Positions 1 through 9,139 of a DNA stretch of 64,000 bases are shown here, one piece after another; the stretch's first letter is position 1, and the number at the start of each line of letters is the position of its first letter. Under the pieces are notes generated by a model. That model was not told the DNA's origin and searched no databases. It saw only the letters and a list, made by a program, of their open reading frames with translations. Source of the stretch: Peptoniphilus sp. GNH (GTDB taxonomy: Bacteria; Bacillota; Clostridia; Tissierellales; Peptoniphilaceae); contig CP089931.1 of the NCBI GenBank assembly GCA_021307325.1, forward strand, positions 768,979 to 832,978. The letters run 5' to 3'. The translations under genes were made by a program, and so were the position numbers.

Positions 1-324
1 AAGTTGAATAAAAAATACAAAAATCTCATAAAGACAAGTATCAAAGATTCCTACTACAATATGCGAGAAATTATAGAAAAAAATATCCATATTGTAGAGC
101 TTGCCAAAAAATCCATGCAAGATATAGGTATAAGACCTTTGGTCACAGCCATCAGAGGTGGTACTGACGGAGCAAGTCTTTCATTTAAGGGTCTGCCCTG
201 TCCAAACCTCTTCACAGGCGGCTATAACTACCATGGTCCCTATGAGCTTATCCCAACCGAATCCATGCAAAAAGGCAAGGAGCTTATGATTAAAATTTTA
301 GAAAATGCGAGGAAAGTGAATTGA
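1..324 (+). CDS. pepT: Peptidase T (tripeptidase), C-terminal part, cut by window edge
   Basis: The reading frame is open from base 1, so this is the 3' part of a longer gene and the TTG at 4 is internal. Peptidase T is a cytoplasmic M20-family zinc aminopeptidase that removes the N-terminal residue of tripeptides. The visible 107 residues carry the family's C-terminal signature: YYNMRE, then IRGGTDGASLSF, then GLPCPNLFTGG and a HGPYE segment with the last metal-ligand His. It overlaps the following pepD gene by 4 bases, so both are likely co-transcribed for peptide breakdown. The catalytic N-terminal half is outside the window, so its intactness cannot be judged. Confidence 0.9.
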   Translation, partial: KLNKKYKNLIKTSIKDSYYNMREIIEKNIHIVELAKKSMQDIGIRPLVTAIRGGTDGASLSFKGLPCPNLFTGGYNYHGPYELIPTESMQKGKELMIKILENARKVN

Positions 325-1730
325 AAACAGATATAGAAAGAATTTTGCAGCACTTTAAAAATATTTCCGACATACCCAGAGGATCTGGAAATGAAGAAAA
401 AATTTCCAATTACTTGAAAGCTTTTGGCGAAAATTTAGGTCTTGAAGTAGTCCAAGACGATGTCATGAATATAATTATAAGAAAACAGGCTTCTAAGGGA
501 TATGAAAACTCAGACCCAGTTTGCATCCAAGGTCATATGGATATGGTCTGCGAAAAAACTTCCGACTCTTGCCACGACTTTTTAAAAGATCCCATAAAAA
601 ATATACTGGATAAGGACTTAGTCCATGCCGATAAAACAACCCTAGGAGCTGACAATGGCATAGCCCTTGCAATGGCAATGACAATTCTAGAAGATAAGAG
701 CCTAGACCATCCTGCCTTGGAATGTCTTTTCACAGTCGAAGAAGAAACGAGCATGAAGGGTGCCAACAACTTAAAGTCATCCGATTTGAAGGCTAAATTT
801 CTTTTAAATATCGATTCTGAAGACGAAGGTGAACTCACTCTCGGAAGTGCTGGAGGCAAACTTTACAAGGCTGAATTTAAAAGCACCTTTGAAAATTTAA
901 GCAATGAAAGTGCCTATAAAATTTCTCTAAAGGGACTTTTGGGCGGACATTCTGGCGTTGAAATTGACAAACCAAGAGGAAATGCCATCAAAATTTTAGC
1001 CAAGCTTGCTTGTGAATTGGATGATATAAGAATCTGTGACTTTTCAGCAGGCACAAAGCAAAATGCCATACCAAATACCGGCTATATAACACTTGCAAGC
1101 AAAAAAGAAGGCTTTCTTGCAGAAATCGAAGCCGGCATAAATAAAATTAAAGGCGAATTTAAAAATCTTGATGGAGAACTAATTTTTAATATCGAAGCAA
1201 GTTCAGAAAAGACTGCCCTCACAAAAGAAGAATCTAAAAGGCTTTTGGGATATCTTTTAGACTTATACACCGGGCTTTACTCCAAGATGCAAGAAGGATT
1301 CTTGGAATGTTCCTGCAACCTTGCAATCATAAGAAAAACTGACCAAGGATTTAAAATTTTGAATTTGGAAAGATCTGCAAAACTAGATAAGCTAAAAGAA
1401 CTAGACGACAAATTAAATAAAACTTCTGAAAAATATTCAGTATCTTTTGTCTGGGAGGGCGATTACCCGACTTGGGAATACAATAGAAATTCCCGTCTAA
1501 AAGATCTAGCCATGAATTTATATAAAGAAGAAACTAAAAAAGACATGAAAATTTCCATAACCCATGGTGGACTAGAATGTGGCGTATTTTCACAAACCTT
1601 CCCCCATATGGATATCATCTCCTTTGGACCAAATATAAGACACGCTCACACGCCCAAGGAATACATGGAAGTCTCCTCTGTAGAAAGAGTCTATGACTAC
1701 ACTAAAAAACTTCTTCAAAGACTCAAATAA
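321..1730 (+). CDS. pepD: Aminoacyl-histidine dipeptidase / cytosol non-specific dipeptidase (M20)
   Basis: Cytoplasmic zinc dipeptidase that hydrolyses Xaa-His and many other dipeptides to amino acids. Family motifs are in order: QGHMDMVCEK near residue 70 (first metal His/Asp), GADNGIAL near 110, VEEETSMKGA near 140, NIDSEDEGEL near 165, and HGGLECGVF then GPNIRHAHTP near the C-terminus. Its 469 residues are close to the ~485 usual for PepD. The TTG start is chosen because GAGGAAAG lies about 7 bases upstream and the start overlaps the pepT stop, implying translational coupling. With pepT it forms a small peptide-degradation operon that ends at a clear terminator. No defects are visible. 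Confidence 0.93.
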   Translation: MKTDIERILQHFKNISDIPRGSGNEEKISNYLKAFGENLGLEVVQDDVMNIIIRKQASKGYENSDPVCIQGHMDMVCEKTSDSCHDFLKDPIKNILDKDLVHADKTTLGADNGIALAMAMTILEDKSLDHPALECLFTVEEETSMKGANNLKSSDLKAKFLLNIDSEDEGELTLGSAGGKLYKAEFKSTFENLSNESAYKISLKGLLGGHSGVEIDKPRGNAIKILAKLACELDDIRICDFSAGTKQNAIPNTGYITLASKKEGFLAEIEAGINKIKGEFKNLDGELIFNIEASSEKTALTKEESKRLLGYLLDLYTGLYSKMQEGFLECSCNLAIIRKTDQGFKILNLERSAKLDKLKELDDKLNKTSEKYSVSFVWEGDYPTWEYNRNSRLKDLAMNLYKEETKKDMKISITHGGLECGVFSQTFPHMDIISFGPNIRHAHTPKEYMEVSSVERVYDYTKKLLQRLK

Positions 1731-1756
1731 TAATTAAAAAATTCACCTAACAATAC

Positions 1757-1792
1757 AAAAAGGCTCTGACATCTCTGTCAAAGCCTTTTTTA
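1757..1792 (+). terminator. Rho-independent terminator of pepT-pepD
   Basis: A hairpin with arms AAAAAGGCTCTGAC and GTCAAAGCCTTTTT is followed by more T residues, 27 bases after the pepD stop. It faces the convergent lrgB gene. Confidence 0.85.
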
Positions 1793-1858
1793 TAATCCCA
1801 TAAAAATTTTTATATAAAATTATAATCTTATGGGAAAGTTATTAAATTTTTAATTTCA

Positions 1859-2551
1859 TCATGCCAAAAGTTTTATCAAGAAAGGCAAGATTAAAACTGA
1901 AACAAAGCCTGCCAAAGCTATCGAAAGACCGCTCATAGCGCCTTGTACTTCTCCCATTTGAATGGCCCTTGATGTGCCAGCAGCATGGGATGCAGTTCCT
2001 ATTCCCACTCCTTGAGCAACTGGATCCTTTACTCTTAAAATCTTCATTACACTCGGAGCTATGACAGCCCCGCCGATTCCAGAAACAACCATGCAAACCA
2101 CAGTTACAGCTTGGATGCCACCATACTCAGCAGAAATCGCAACTCCGATTGCAGTTGTCAAAGACTTTGGCACTATGGATATAGTTATAACTTGATCGAG
2201 TCCCAATAATTTACTCAAAACAAAAACACTTACTACAGAAGTCAAAACCCCTGATATGACTCCCGCCATAACCGGCACAATATTTTTTATAAATAAGTTA
2301 AAATTTTTGTACAAATTTATAATCAAGGCAACTGTTGCAGGCGCAATTAAAAAAGTTATGTATGAGCCCCCAACATTAAAATCCTCGTAGGGTATCTTGG
2401 TCACTTTCAAGAAAATTATAGTTAGTATCATGCCCATCAAAAGTGGATTTGTAAGAGGTGATTTAACCCTCTTGTTTATTTGAATCCCAATCATGTACAT
2501 AATAAGAGCAAGCAGAATGCCAAACACAGGCATTTTTATAAGATCAGCCAT
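1859..2551 (-). CDS. lrgB: LrgB/CidB family membrane protein
   Basis: Polytopic inner-membrane protein of the LrgB family (230 residues, the usual length), with many hydrophobic segments and the conserved core TAIGVAISAEYGG and HAAGTSRA near residues 130-200. LrgAB proteins were first described as antiholin-like modulators of murein hydrolases. In Bacillus subtilis and Streptococcus mutans LrgAB-type pairs act as pyruvate transporters. Start codon ATG at 2551 has a GGGGGG-type ribosome-binding site and lies 8 bases inside the end of lrgA, so the two are coupled. Upstream on the same strand is a lactate/glycolate-oxidase-type gene, which favours the pyruvate-transport role here. That functional choice is inference. 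Confidence 0.9.
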   Translation of the reverse strand: MADLIKMPVFGILLALIMYMIGIQINKRVKSPLTNPLLMGMILTIIFLKVTKIPYEDFNVGGSYITFLIAPATVALIINLYKNFNLFIKNIVPVMAGVISGVLTSVVSVFVLSKLLGLDQVITISIVPKSLTTAIGVAISAEYGGIQAVTVVCMVVSGIGGAVIAPSVMKILRVKDPVAQGVGIGTASHAAGTSRAIQMGEVQGAMSGLSIALAGFVSVLILPFLIKLLA

Positions 2552-2903
2552 TTTTTGCCCCCCTTAATTTCTGAACAAGTTCTACTACCTTTGCAGAAAC
2601 CCCCATGGTTATAAATAGAGAAACTATAGTTATAATTAATATTTTTGGCAGATGCTCGCCCAAAATATCCATAGAATTCATAAGAGAAGCAGCTATTGGA
2701 ACAAATAAAAAAGCTAAGTTTTCTAAAAGCAAATGAGCAGCCGACTCCACATCATCTAATTTCACAATCTTTGCAAGCATTAGAACCAACAAAATAAACA
2801 TCCCATATATAACACCCGGGATGGGAAAATCAATTAATTTTCTGCAGACATCTCCAAGAAATAGGCACAAAAATATTATCGTCAAACCCTTTAAATTTTT
2901 CAT
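2544..2903 (-). CDS. lrgA: LrgA/CidA family membrane protein
   Basis: Small membrane protein of the CidA/LrgA holin-like family, about 119 residues with four hydrophobic segments and the typical PIPGVIYGMF motif near residue 27. It forms the partner subunit of LrgB in the membrane. The ATG at 2903 is preferred over the in-frame ATG at 2909, because GGAGG lies 7 bases before the former and only 1 base before the latter. It sits between the upstream flavoprotein gene and lrgB, all on the minus strand, with only 46 bases to the flavoprotein stop. A short GC-rich hairpin lies in that gap. A role in pyruvate or organic-acid movement is inferred from the neighbour. Confidence 0.9.
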   Translation of the reverse strand: MKNLKGLTIIFLCLFLGDVCRKLIDFPIPGVIYGMFILLVLMLAKIVKLDDVESAAHLLLENLAFLFVPIAASLMNSMDILGEHLPKILIITIVSLFITMGVSAKVVELVQKLRGAKNG

Positions 2904-2926
2904 ATCCATTCCTCCAAAACAAGTCT

Positions 2927-2942
2927 GGGGGATCGCTCCCCC
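2927..2942 (-). other. GC-rich hairpin between the GlcD-type gene and lrgA
   Basis: A perfect 6-bp inverted repeat (GGGGGA and TCCCCC around a 4-base loop) stands out in AT-rich surroundings. It lacks a T-tract, so it is more likely an mRNA stability or processing element than a full terminator. It could set different transcript levels for the enzyme and the lrgAB pair. Confidence 0.5.
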
Positions 2943-2948
2943 TAAAAC

Positions 2949-4355
2949 TCATATTACTTTACCAGGATTCAAAATTCCGTTAGGGTCAAATGCCTTTTTA
3001 ATTCTTCTCATTAATTCAATTTTGTCTTTTCCTTCGTATTCTTCAAGGAACTTCTTCTTGCCTGAACCAACTCCATGTTCACCAGAAAGGACTCCGCCAA
3101 CAGCATAAGCCTTGGTGTAAAGAGTATACATCCATTCATCTACTTGCTTTTTAAATTCATCTTCTGCCATGTCGTTAGAAACTGCAAATACGTGGATATT
3201 ACCATCTCCGCAATGGCCTACATATTGAACATAGAAATCATATTTCTTTGCAGATTCTTTAACTGTGTCCATAAATTCAGGTATTTTTGAAATTGGAACA
3301 GCAACGTCACATTCATCAAGCAATTTGAATTGTTGAACAAGTGCTTCATACATAGCAGCTCTGGCAGCCCATGCTTGAGCCTTTTTATCAGGTGTATCAG
3401 CTATAAATGCATCTAGACCTTCATTTTCCATCAAAACTTCTGCTGTCTTTTCAGCAATTTCCATGAGCTCATCTTCATTGTTGCCGTCAAATCTTATAAG
3501 CAAATAAGCGCCTATATCTTGTCCGTCAATACTGTGTTGGAAAGTAGTCCTTCCAAGGTATTCTTCGCTAAATAAAACCATATCAATTGGCAAAAATTCA
3601 CATGATTGAGGATGGATGTGAGCCATGAAAATCTTAGGCACTGCTGCTGCAGCATCGTCTAAAGTTTTAAAAGGAACAACCAAAGATAAATCATATGGTG
3701 GCACTGGCAAAATCTTTAATGTAAGTTTAGTTATTATTCCCAAAGTACCTTCTGAACCTACGATTAGTTCCTTGATATTATAGCCTGAAGATGTCTTTCT
3801 GGTGTGACCGCCAAATTCCATAATTTCACCTGTTGGCAGAACCATCTCGATACTTTGAACAGCATCACGAGTAGTACCATATTTTACAGCTCTCATACCA
3901 CCAGCATTTGTCGAAACATTGCCACCCAAGGTTGCATATCTTTCGCCAGGATCAGGTGCATAGAAAAATCCTCTTTTCCTTGCATCTTGATCCAAATCTT
4001 CCAAAAGCACTCCTGGCTCAACTGTAACCAAGAAATTATCCAAATCATAACTTAAAATTTTGTTGAAAGTTTGCATATTGAGCATAACACCGCCGCTATG
4101 TGCTACTGCTGCGCCTACGATACCTGATCCAGCTCCTCTTGCTAATACTGGAACCTTATACTCATTACAAATTTTCATTATTGCTGAAACTTCTTCAGCA
4201 CTATGTACATCTACTACCACATCCGGTTTTGCTGTACCATAAATCGGCATTTCATCTCTGAAATAGTCAGGATTTATAGTTTCCCCAAAATATACTTTAC
4301 CGGAAACAACTTCTTGAATCTTAGCAACGACTTCTTCATTTACCTTGTTTAACAT
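2949..4355 (-). CDS. FAD-linked oxidase, D-lactate dehydrogenase / glycolate oxidase GlcD type
   Basis: 468-residue cytoplasmic flavoprotein of the VAO/PCMH family. The FAD-binding part holds VPVLARGAGSGIVG near residue 73, then GGNVSTNAGGMRAVKYG near 145 and GSEGTLGIIT near 200. The C-terminal FAD-linked oxidase domain ends with HCGDGNIHV, GEHGVG and DPNGILNPGK. Such enzymes oxidise D-lactate (or glycolate) to pyruvate (or glyoxylate). Anaerobes may couple this to electron-transfer flavoproteins (electron confurcation), but no etfAB genes are in the window. It has a strong GGAGGG ribosome-binding site and is followed by lrgA-lrgB, forming a likely lactate/pyruvate module. The substrate cannot be fixed from sequence alone. 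Confidence 0.88.
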   Translation of the reverse strand: MLNKVNEEVVAKIQEVVSGKVYFGETINPDYFRDEMPIYGTAKPDVVVDVHSAEEVSAIMKICNEYKVPVLARGAGSGIVGAAVAHSGGVMLNMQTFNKILSYDLDNFLVTVEPGVLLEDLDQDARKRGFFYAPDPGERYATLGGNVSTNAGGMRAVKYGTTRDAVQSIEMVLPTGEIMEFGGHTRKTSSGYNIKELIVGSEGTLGIITKLTLKILPVPPYDLSLVVPFKTLDDAAAAVPKIFMAHIHPQSCEFLPIDMVLFSEEYLGRTTFQHSIDGQDIGAYLLIRFDGNNEDELMEIAEKTAEVLMENEGLDAFIADTPDKKAQAWAARAAMYEALVQQFKLLDECDVAVPISKIPEFMDTVKESAKKYDFYVQYVGHCGDGNIHVFAVSNDMAEDEFKKQVDEWMYTLYTKAYAVGGVLSGEHGVGSGKKKFLEEYEGKDKIELMRRIKKAFDPNGILNPGKVI

Positions 4356-4755
4356 TTTTTCCCTCCTAGATTTGTCAACAAATGAAACAATCTTGCATAG
4401 AACAAATCTTCCCCTAAATAAAATCCAAAAACAATTTTAGCAAAAACAGTTTAGTAAAATTTAGGCGCCAAAATTATCTTTGTTTTTACAAGTTAGAAAA
4501 TATGCTCATATATATTAAAATGCTCAAAATTTTAAGCAATTTAATCCCCAAATTTATGCTATATATTCAAATATCAAGCTGCATTTATAAAATTATGAAA
4601 ACGTATTTATATCTATACATATTATATTTCTATGATTTTGAAAAGTAAAGACATCAAATTAATTAAAAAAAGCTAGACAAAGATAAAAAATATCTACATC
4701 TAGCCTTTTTAAACGTATAAATATCTTTAAAATTTTTTTGCAAACATTTCCCTGC
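4356..4755. other. 400-bp AT-rich intergenic region
   Basis: No reading frame or RNA gene is apparent here. It should hold the promoter of the flavoprotein gene. Its left-hand end relative to the symporter contains that gene's terminator (listed separately). The rest is low-complexity AT-rich sequence. Confidence 0.6.
4665..4710 (-). terminator. Terminator of the NSS symporter gene
   Basis: Read on the minus strand, arms GGCTAGA...AGATA and TATCT...TCTAGCT form a long hairpin followed by seven T residues, 46 bases after the symporter stop. Confidence 0.75.
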
Positions 4756-6093
4756 TTAAAATGCAATCTTAAAATAAAGAGCAATAAAGCAAAGGATTAT
4801 GGCAGCGGGTACATATACATATTTTCCCAAATAGTACCAAAAATTCCCTGCTCTTTTTTTAGCTCCGGTGTTTATTTCCTCCAAGAGATCTTGCTTTTTC
4901 ATTATCCAGAAAAATGAAAAAGCGCCAAAACTTGCTCCCAAAGGAATTATATAAATAGAAACTAGATCCATCCAAGGTCCCCAGCCTCCCATTATTGCAC
5001 CGGCTACGCCTCCTATTGGTTCCATAAATAGACCCGGCAAAAAGGTTATAAGTCCAATAAGAACAAGAGCCCTGGGCCTAGTAAGTCCTTTGAAATTATG
5101 AATCAAGGACTCGCAAACTACCTCAAACATATTTTGTAGGGAAGATATCCCCCCAAAAAGCACAGCCAAGTACAAAAATATGGCAAAGATTCTGCCCCCT
5201 TCTATACTTTTCAAGATATTCGGCAAAGTTACAAATAAAAGTCCTGGCCCCCCTTGAGGATTTTCAGAAAATGAAAACAAGGCTGGTATCATGACAAGAG
5301 CAGCGACCATGGCAGCAAGAGTGTCAAAAAAAGCTGTCTTTTTAGCTCCCGAGACTATATCTTCGTTTTTGGGCAAGTATGCCCCGCAAACTATCATCCC
5401 CGAGCCCGTTATGGACAAGGAGAAAAAGGCCTGACCCATGGCTCTTACCCATACATTTGGCTCTTTTAAAAGACTAAAATCTGGTTTAAACATATGAGCA
5501 TAACCTGCGATAGCTCCCGGTAAAAAGTAAACTCTAATAGCTAAAATTACGAATAAAATAAAAAATAAGGGCATCATAATTTTGTTGGCCTTTTCTATGG
5601 AAGTCGCCCCCTTAAAGCAAGTCAAAAGAGTGATGGCTATAACCAAAAAATGATAGCTAATAACCGAAAAATTATTTTGCGAAAATGATGCGAACCAATC
5701 TTCGGGCACAACTTGGAAAAGACTTCCGGTCAAGGCTTGCCACAAGGACTTAAACACATAGGAAATTATTACAGCATATCCTATGGCAATGCACAAAGAC
5801 CCTAAAAGCGGCAAAAATCCAAGTGCCTTTCCGAATTTTCCAAGGCCTCTTTGACCCCAAACTTTTTCATAAGCACCCAAGGTGCCAGTCGATGCAAATC
5901 TACCTGCAGCATATTCAGAAGAAAGACCCACATAAGAAAAAAGCGAAATAAACAACAAATATACAATTATAAAGGCACCCCCGCCATTTTGAGTCATTAT
6001 ATATGGAAAGCCCCACACATTTGCCATGCCCACAGCAGATCCTACCGTAGTAAGTATAAAACCCCACTTTGATTTAAACAAATTCTTCTTCAT
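4756..6093 (-). CDS. Sodium-dependent amino acid symporter, NSS (SNF) family
   Basis: 445-residue polytopic membrane protein with 11-12 hydrophobic segments. The N-terminus has the neurotransmitter:sodium symporter signature GSAVGMANVWGFPY followed by a glycine run (NGGGAF), which in LeuT/MhsT-type proteins forms the unwound helix that binds Na+ and substrate. Bacterial members take up amino acids with Na+. The length matches bacterial NSS proteins with 11-12 helices. GGAGG lies 6 bases before the ATG. It is followed by its own terminator and preceded by the trxB terminator, so it appears monocistronic. The specific amino acid cannot be assigned. It fits an amino-acid-fermenting organism. Confidence 0.92.
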   Translation of the reverse strand: MKKNLFKSKWGFILTTVGSAVGMANVWGFPYIMTQNGGGAFIIVYLLFISLFSYVGLSSEYAAGRFASTGTLGAYEKVWGQRGLGKFGKALGFLPLLGSLCIAIGYAVIISYVFKSLWQALTGSLFQVVPEDWFASFSQNNFSVISYHFLVIAITLLTCFKGATSIEKANKIMMPLFFILFVILAIRVYFLPGAIAGYAHMFKPDFSLLKEPNVWVRAMGQAFFSLSITGSGMIVCGAYLPKNEDIVSGAKKTAFFDTLAAMVAALVMIPALFSFSENPQGGPGLLFVTLPNILKSIEGGRIFAIFLYLAVLFGGISSLQNMFEVVCESLIHNFKGLTRPRALVLIGLITFLPGLFMEPIGGVAGAIMGGWGPWMDLVSIYIIPLGASFGAFSFFWIMKKQDLLEEINTGAKKRAGNFWYYLGKYVYVPAAIILCFIALYFKIAF

Positions 6094-6189
6094 CCATATC
6101 CTCCACAGTAAAATAATGTTCTCTGTATTTTATTACATTAAACCCATGAAGTAAAGTATTTTTTGTAAAACTTACTCAAGTCTTAAAAT

Positions 6190-6219
6190 AAAAAAATCCA
6201 CCGAAGCAAATCGGTGGAT
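6190..6219 (-). terminator. Terminator of trxB
   Basis: A perfect 9-bp stem (ATCCACCGA / TCGGTGGAT) is followed on the minus strand by a T-tract, directly after the trxB stop. Confidence 0.9.
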
Positions 6220-6227
6220 AGTCTAAC

Positions 6228-7172
6228 TTATTTTAAGCCTTCGTAGAGAGTCCCCTCCATACTGTCTATATATCTTTGAGCGTTTATTGCGGCAATAGCT
6301 CCATCTCCTGCGGCAGTAACCACTTGGCGAACAGTCTTTTTTCTTACATCGCCCACTGCATAAACCCCATCTATATTTGTCCTCATCTCATCATCAGTTA
6401 CTATATAGCCCTTGTCTAGCTTGAGCTTTCCTTCCACAAGCTTTGTTTGGGCTACATTTCCAATAAAGACAAAAACTCCAAAAGGTTCTTCCTTGCCAGA
6501 AATATGAGTTACTTCTCCAGTCTTTAAATTTTTGAGTACAAGTTCATCTACAATCTTGTCGCCCCTTATTTCTTCAACAACACTGTCCCAAATGAACTTG
6601 ATATTAGCTGTATTTTTGGCCCTATCTTGCAAGTCCTTAGAAGCCCTTAGCTCATCTCTTCTATGCACGATGTAGACCTCTTTTGCAAACTTGGCTATAA
6701 AAAGCGCCTCATCAACTGCAGAATCTCCTCCGCCAATTACATAGACAGGCAAATCTTGGTAGAAGGCAGCATCACAAGTCGCACAATAAGAAATTCCCCT
6801 TCCCTTGAATTCCTTTTCTCCAGCAACACCCATTTGTCTTGGCTCAGCTCCACTTGCAATAATTATCGTCTTAGTTTCAAAAGTCTCCCCATCAGTCATG
6901 ACTTTCTTAACCTTGCCATCCAAATCTACCTGCTCCACAGTAGCATATTCAAACTCCGCTCCAAATTTCACAGCCTGATCCTTCATGACACTTCCAAGGC
7001 TCATGCCGTCTATAAATTCAATGCCCGGATAATTTTCAACTTCAGCAGTCCCGGAAATTTGTCCTCCTTCGACAGCCTTTTCCAAAACTAAGGTCTTGAG
7101 TTTTGCCCTTGACGCATACATGGCGGCTGTTAGTCCACCAGGCCCTGCTCCAATTATAATTAAATCGTACAT
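6228..7172 (-). CDS. trxB: Thioredoxin-disulfide reductase
   Basis: Cytoplasmic homodimeric flavoenzyme that reduces thioredoxin with NADPH. The 314-residue length is normal. FAD-binding GAGPGGLTAAMYASRA is at residue 8, the redox-active CATC pair near 133, the NAD(P)-binding GGGDSAVDEA near 153, and the second FAD motif YAVGDVRKKTVRQ near 270. AGGAGG precedes the ATG. The gene stands alone between a divergent DUF2207 gene and its own terminator. No thioredoxin gene is in the window. It provides thiol redox balance and could serve as reductant source for stress enzymes in this anaerobe. Confidence 0.95.
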   Translation of the reverse strand: MYDLIIIGAGPGGLTAAMYASRAKLKTLVLEKAVEGGQISGTAEVENYPGIEFIDGMSLGSVMKDQAVKFGAEFEYATVEQVDLDGKVKKVMTDGETFETKTIIIASGAEPRQMGVAGEKEFKGRGISYCATCDAAFYQDLPVYVIGGGDSAVDEALFIAKFAKEVYIVHRRDELRASKDLQDRAKNTANIKFIWDSVVEEIRGDKIVDELVLKNLKTGEVTHISGKEEPFGVFVFIGNVAQTKLVEGKLKLDKGYIVTDDEMRTNIDGVYAVGDVRKKTVRQVVTAAGDGAIAAINAQRYIDSMEGTLYEGLK

Positions 7173-7304
7173 GTATTCCTCCTATGAAAATATAAGTAAT
7201 AAAATAATCTGCTTGCTTTAATACTTTTATTATTACCCTTACAAAAATTTTAAAAACAATTTTCTAATTGAGTTATAGATGATATCATAAATTAAGGAGG
7301 AAGT

Positions 7305-9023
7305 ATGAAAAAATTAATTAGATTTATATATGTAAGCCTGTTAGCAATTTTTATTTTTATGAGCCCAGCCTATTGCCTCAGCTTAGAAAATTGGGACTCC
7401 AAAATAAGCCTAGATAGGTCTGGCACCCTTCATGTGATAGAAAGTATAGACTATGATCCCAAAGGCTATTTAAACGGTGTTTTTAGGACTCTAAATGTCA
7501 ATCCTAAGGAGGAGTTTGACCTCGTATCTATAAGTGTAGACGGAAAAGAAATAAGCCTTGCAGACAAGCCCAAAAAAGGCGACAAGGACGTATTTTCTCT
7601 AAGTAAAGATGACAAGCAAATAAAAATTAAAGTTTTCAAACCGGGCAAAAATACCTTTCAAGTAAAATATGATTACAAAATTAAAAACACCATCAACACT
7701 GGCAAAGACTTTGATTTTTTAAAATACAGAGTTTATGACAAGACCAAGGATAAAGTAAAAAATTTCAGCTGTGAAATTCATCTAGAAGGTCTTGATAAAA
7801 AGGTAGAGACCCTTTCAAATTTCGATTTCAAATCAGAAAATGACTTGAGCTTTTCGACAAGAGAAGCAGACAAAAACAAGGCTCTGGAATTTTCTTTAAT
7901 CTTTCCTAAATCATCCTTTACAACTTATAAAAATCACTACGACTTAGAAAAACAAGACTATATCAAGTCCTATAAGGAAGAACTTGAAAAAAATATAAAA
8001 AAAGATGAGGAAAGAAAAATCATCTTGACCTACGGCATCCAGGGTCTTCTCGCTCTTTTATTGCTCCTTTTTCTTTTCAGATACAAGAAAATCAAAAAAA
8101 AGGCCCAAGCATCCAGCAAAAAACTCGGCCACCTCATGCCCCTATCCCCCTGCTTGGCAAGCTTTTTGACCCAGGGTTCTGCCTATGCCAACCCCGCCCT
8201 TTTTGCAAGCCTTTTAGACTTGGAAAGGCGTGGCTTTATCAAAATTTATGAAGAAGATTATATCACAGCCAAAAGCCATAAAAAGAAAAAAAATTACATC
8301 TTCAAAAAAATCAAAGACGATGGCATCTCCAAGAACGAGAAAAAACTTTTTGAAATACTCTTTGAAAATTCCGATGTGTTTGAAAGCAAAAATATAAACT
8401 CAGAAAGAGCTCAAAGCCCCGATAGCTTTTACTCGAAAATGACAACATGGATAAAATCAGTTAATGAGGAGTTGACAGATCTTGGCCTAAAACCAGAAGG
8501 CTCATCCCACTACATCTACGCTGTCCTTAGCATATTTGTTGCAATCGCAGCCATAACAAACACCGGATTTTCAATATCAATAGCATCCTATAAGGCTCTG
8601 CCTTCTAGCATCTTTCTCTTTGTCTTGGCCCTTTATCTCGCATATAACTTTTTGTCAATCAACACACCTCTCGGCTATGAACAGTTAGACTATTGGAGTA
8701 AGCTTGCAAAGGCCCTAAAGCAAACAGCTAAGGCCGAAAGCGAGATAGACTTAATAAAAAGCCACAAGGAAGAAATGTTACTTTATAGAATCGCCCTTGG
8801 TATGGACTATGATTCCAACCTAAAATTTGCAGAAGCTCAAGCTATAAATACTTCAAGCTTTTTGCCCCTCTATTGGATAGTAACTAGCAAGAGAAATTCT
8901 CTCATGCAAGAAAGCATCTCTAGAAGCTTCACAGGCTCAGACTCAATAAGCGGCGCAGGCTTTTCACCTTCTAGCTCCTCAGGCGGAAGTGCAACAGGTG
9001 GCGGCTCTACTGGTGGTTTTTGA
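7305..9023 (+). CDS. DUF2207 domain membrane protein with glycine-rich tail
   Basis: 572-residue predicted membrane protein with an N-terminal signal sequence (about residues 1-26). A DUF2207 beta-rich extracytoplasmic domain follows (about 27-230; the opening LDRSGTLHVIESIDYD is typical). A transmembrane helix lies near 247-264, then a lysine-rich cytosolic region, a pair of helices near 405-450, and a C-terminal Gly/Ser tail ending in GGGSTGGF. This architecture is that of YciQ-like proteins, widespread in Firmicutes and of unknown function. AAGGAGG lies 6 bases before the ATG. It is transcribed divergently from trxB and ends in a terminator. No functional role can be assigned from context. 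Confidence 0.85.
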   Translation: MKKLIRFIYVSLLAIFIFMSPAYCLSLENWDSKISLDRSGTLHVIESIDYDPKGYLNGVFRTLNVNPKEEFDLVSISVDGKEISLADKPKKGDKDVFSLSKDDKQIKIKVFKPGKNTFQVKYDYKIKNTINTGKDFDFLKYRVYDKTKDKVKNFSCEIHLEGLDKKVETLSNFDFKSENDLSFSTREADKNKALEFSLIFPKSSFTTYKNHYDLEKQDYIKSYKEELEKNIKKDEERKIILTYGIQGLLALLLLLFLFRYKKIKKKAQASSKKLGHLMPLSPCLASFLTQGSAYANPALFASLLDLERRGFIKIYEEDYITAKSHKKKKNYIFKKIKDDGISKNEKKLFEILFENSDVFESKNINSERAQSPDSFYSKMTTWIKSVNEELTDLGLKPEGSSHYIYAVLSIFVAIAAITNTGFSISIASYKALPSSIFLFVLALYLAYNFLSINTPLGYEQLDYWSKLAKALKQTAKAESEIDLIKSHKEEMLLYRIALGMDYDSNLKFAEAQAINTSSFLPLYWIVTSKRNSLMQESISRSFTGSDSISGAGFSPSSSSGGSATGGGSTGGF

Positions 9024-9066
9024 TAAGTTAATCCAGTATATTTATTACTTTTAAATATCTAAATAC

Positions 9067-9102
9067 AAAAAACTGTTGGATTTTATTTCCAACAGTTTTT
9101 TT
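9067..9102. terminator. Bidirectional terminator between DUF2207 gene and the giant SLH gene
   Basis: AAAAACTGTTGGA and TCCAACAGTTTTTTT form a strong hairpin with A- and T-tracts on both sides. It serves the converging genes ending at 9023 and 9140. Confidence 0.88.
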
Positions 9103-9139
9103 GTAAGCCCCTCGGCTCGTATTTAGTTTTAAGCTAAGC

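Noticed and set aside
4-324. Short independent gene starting at TTG 4
   Set aside because: The frame is open from base 1 and the sequence is the C-terminal part of peptidase T, so it is a partial gene, not a small one.
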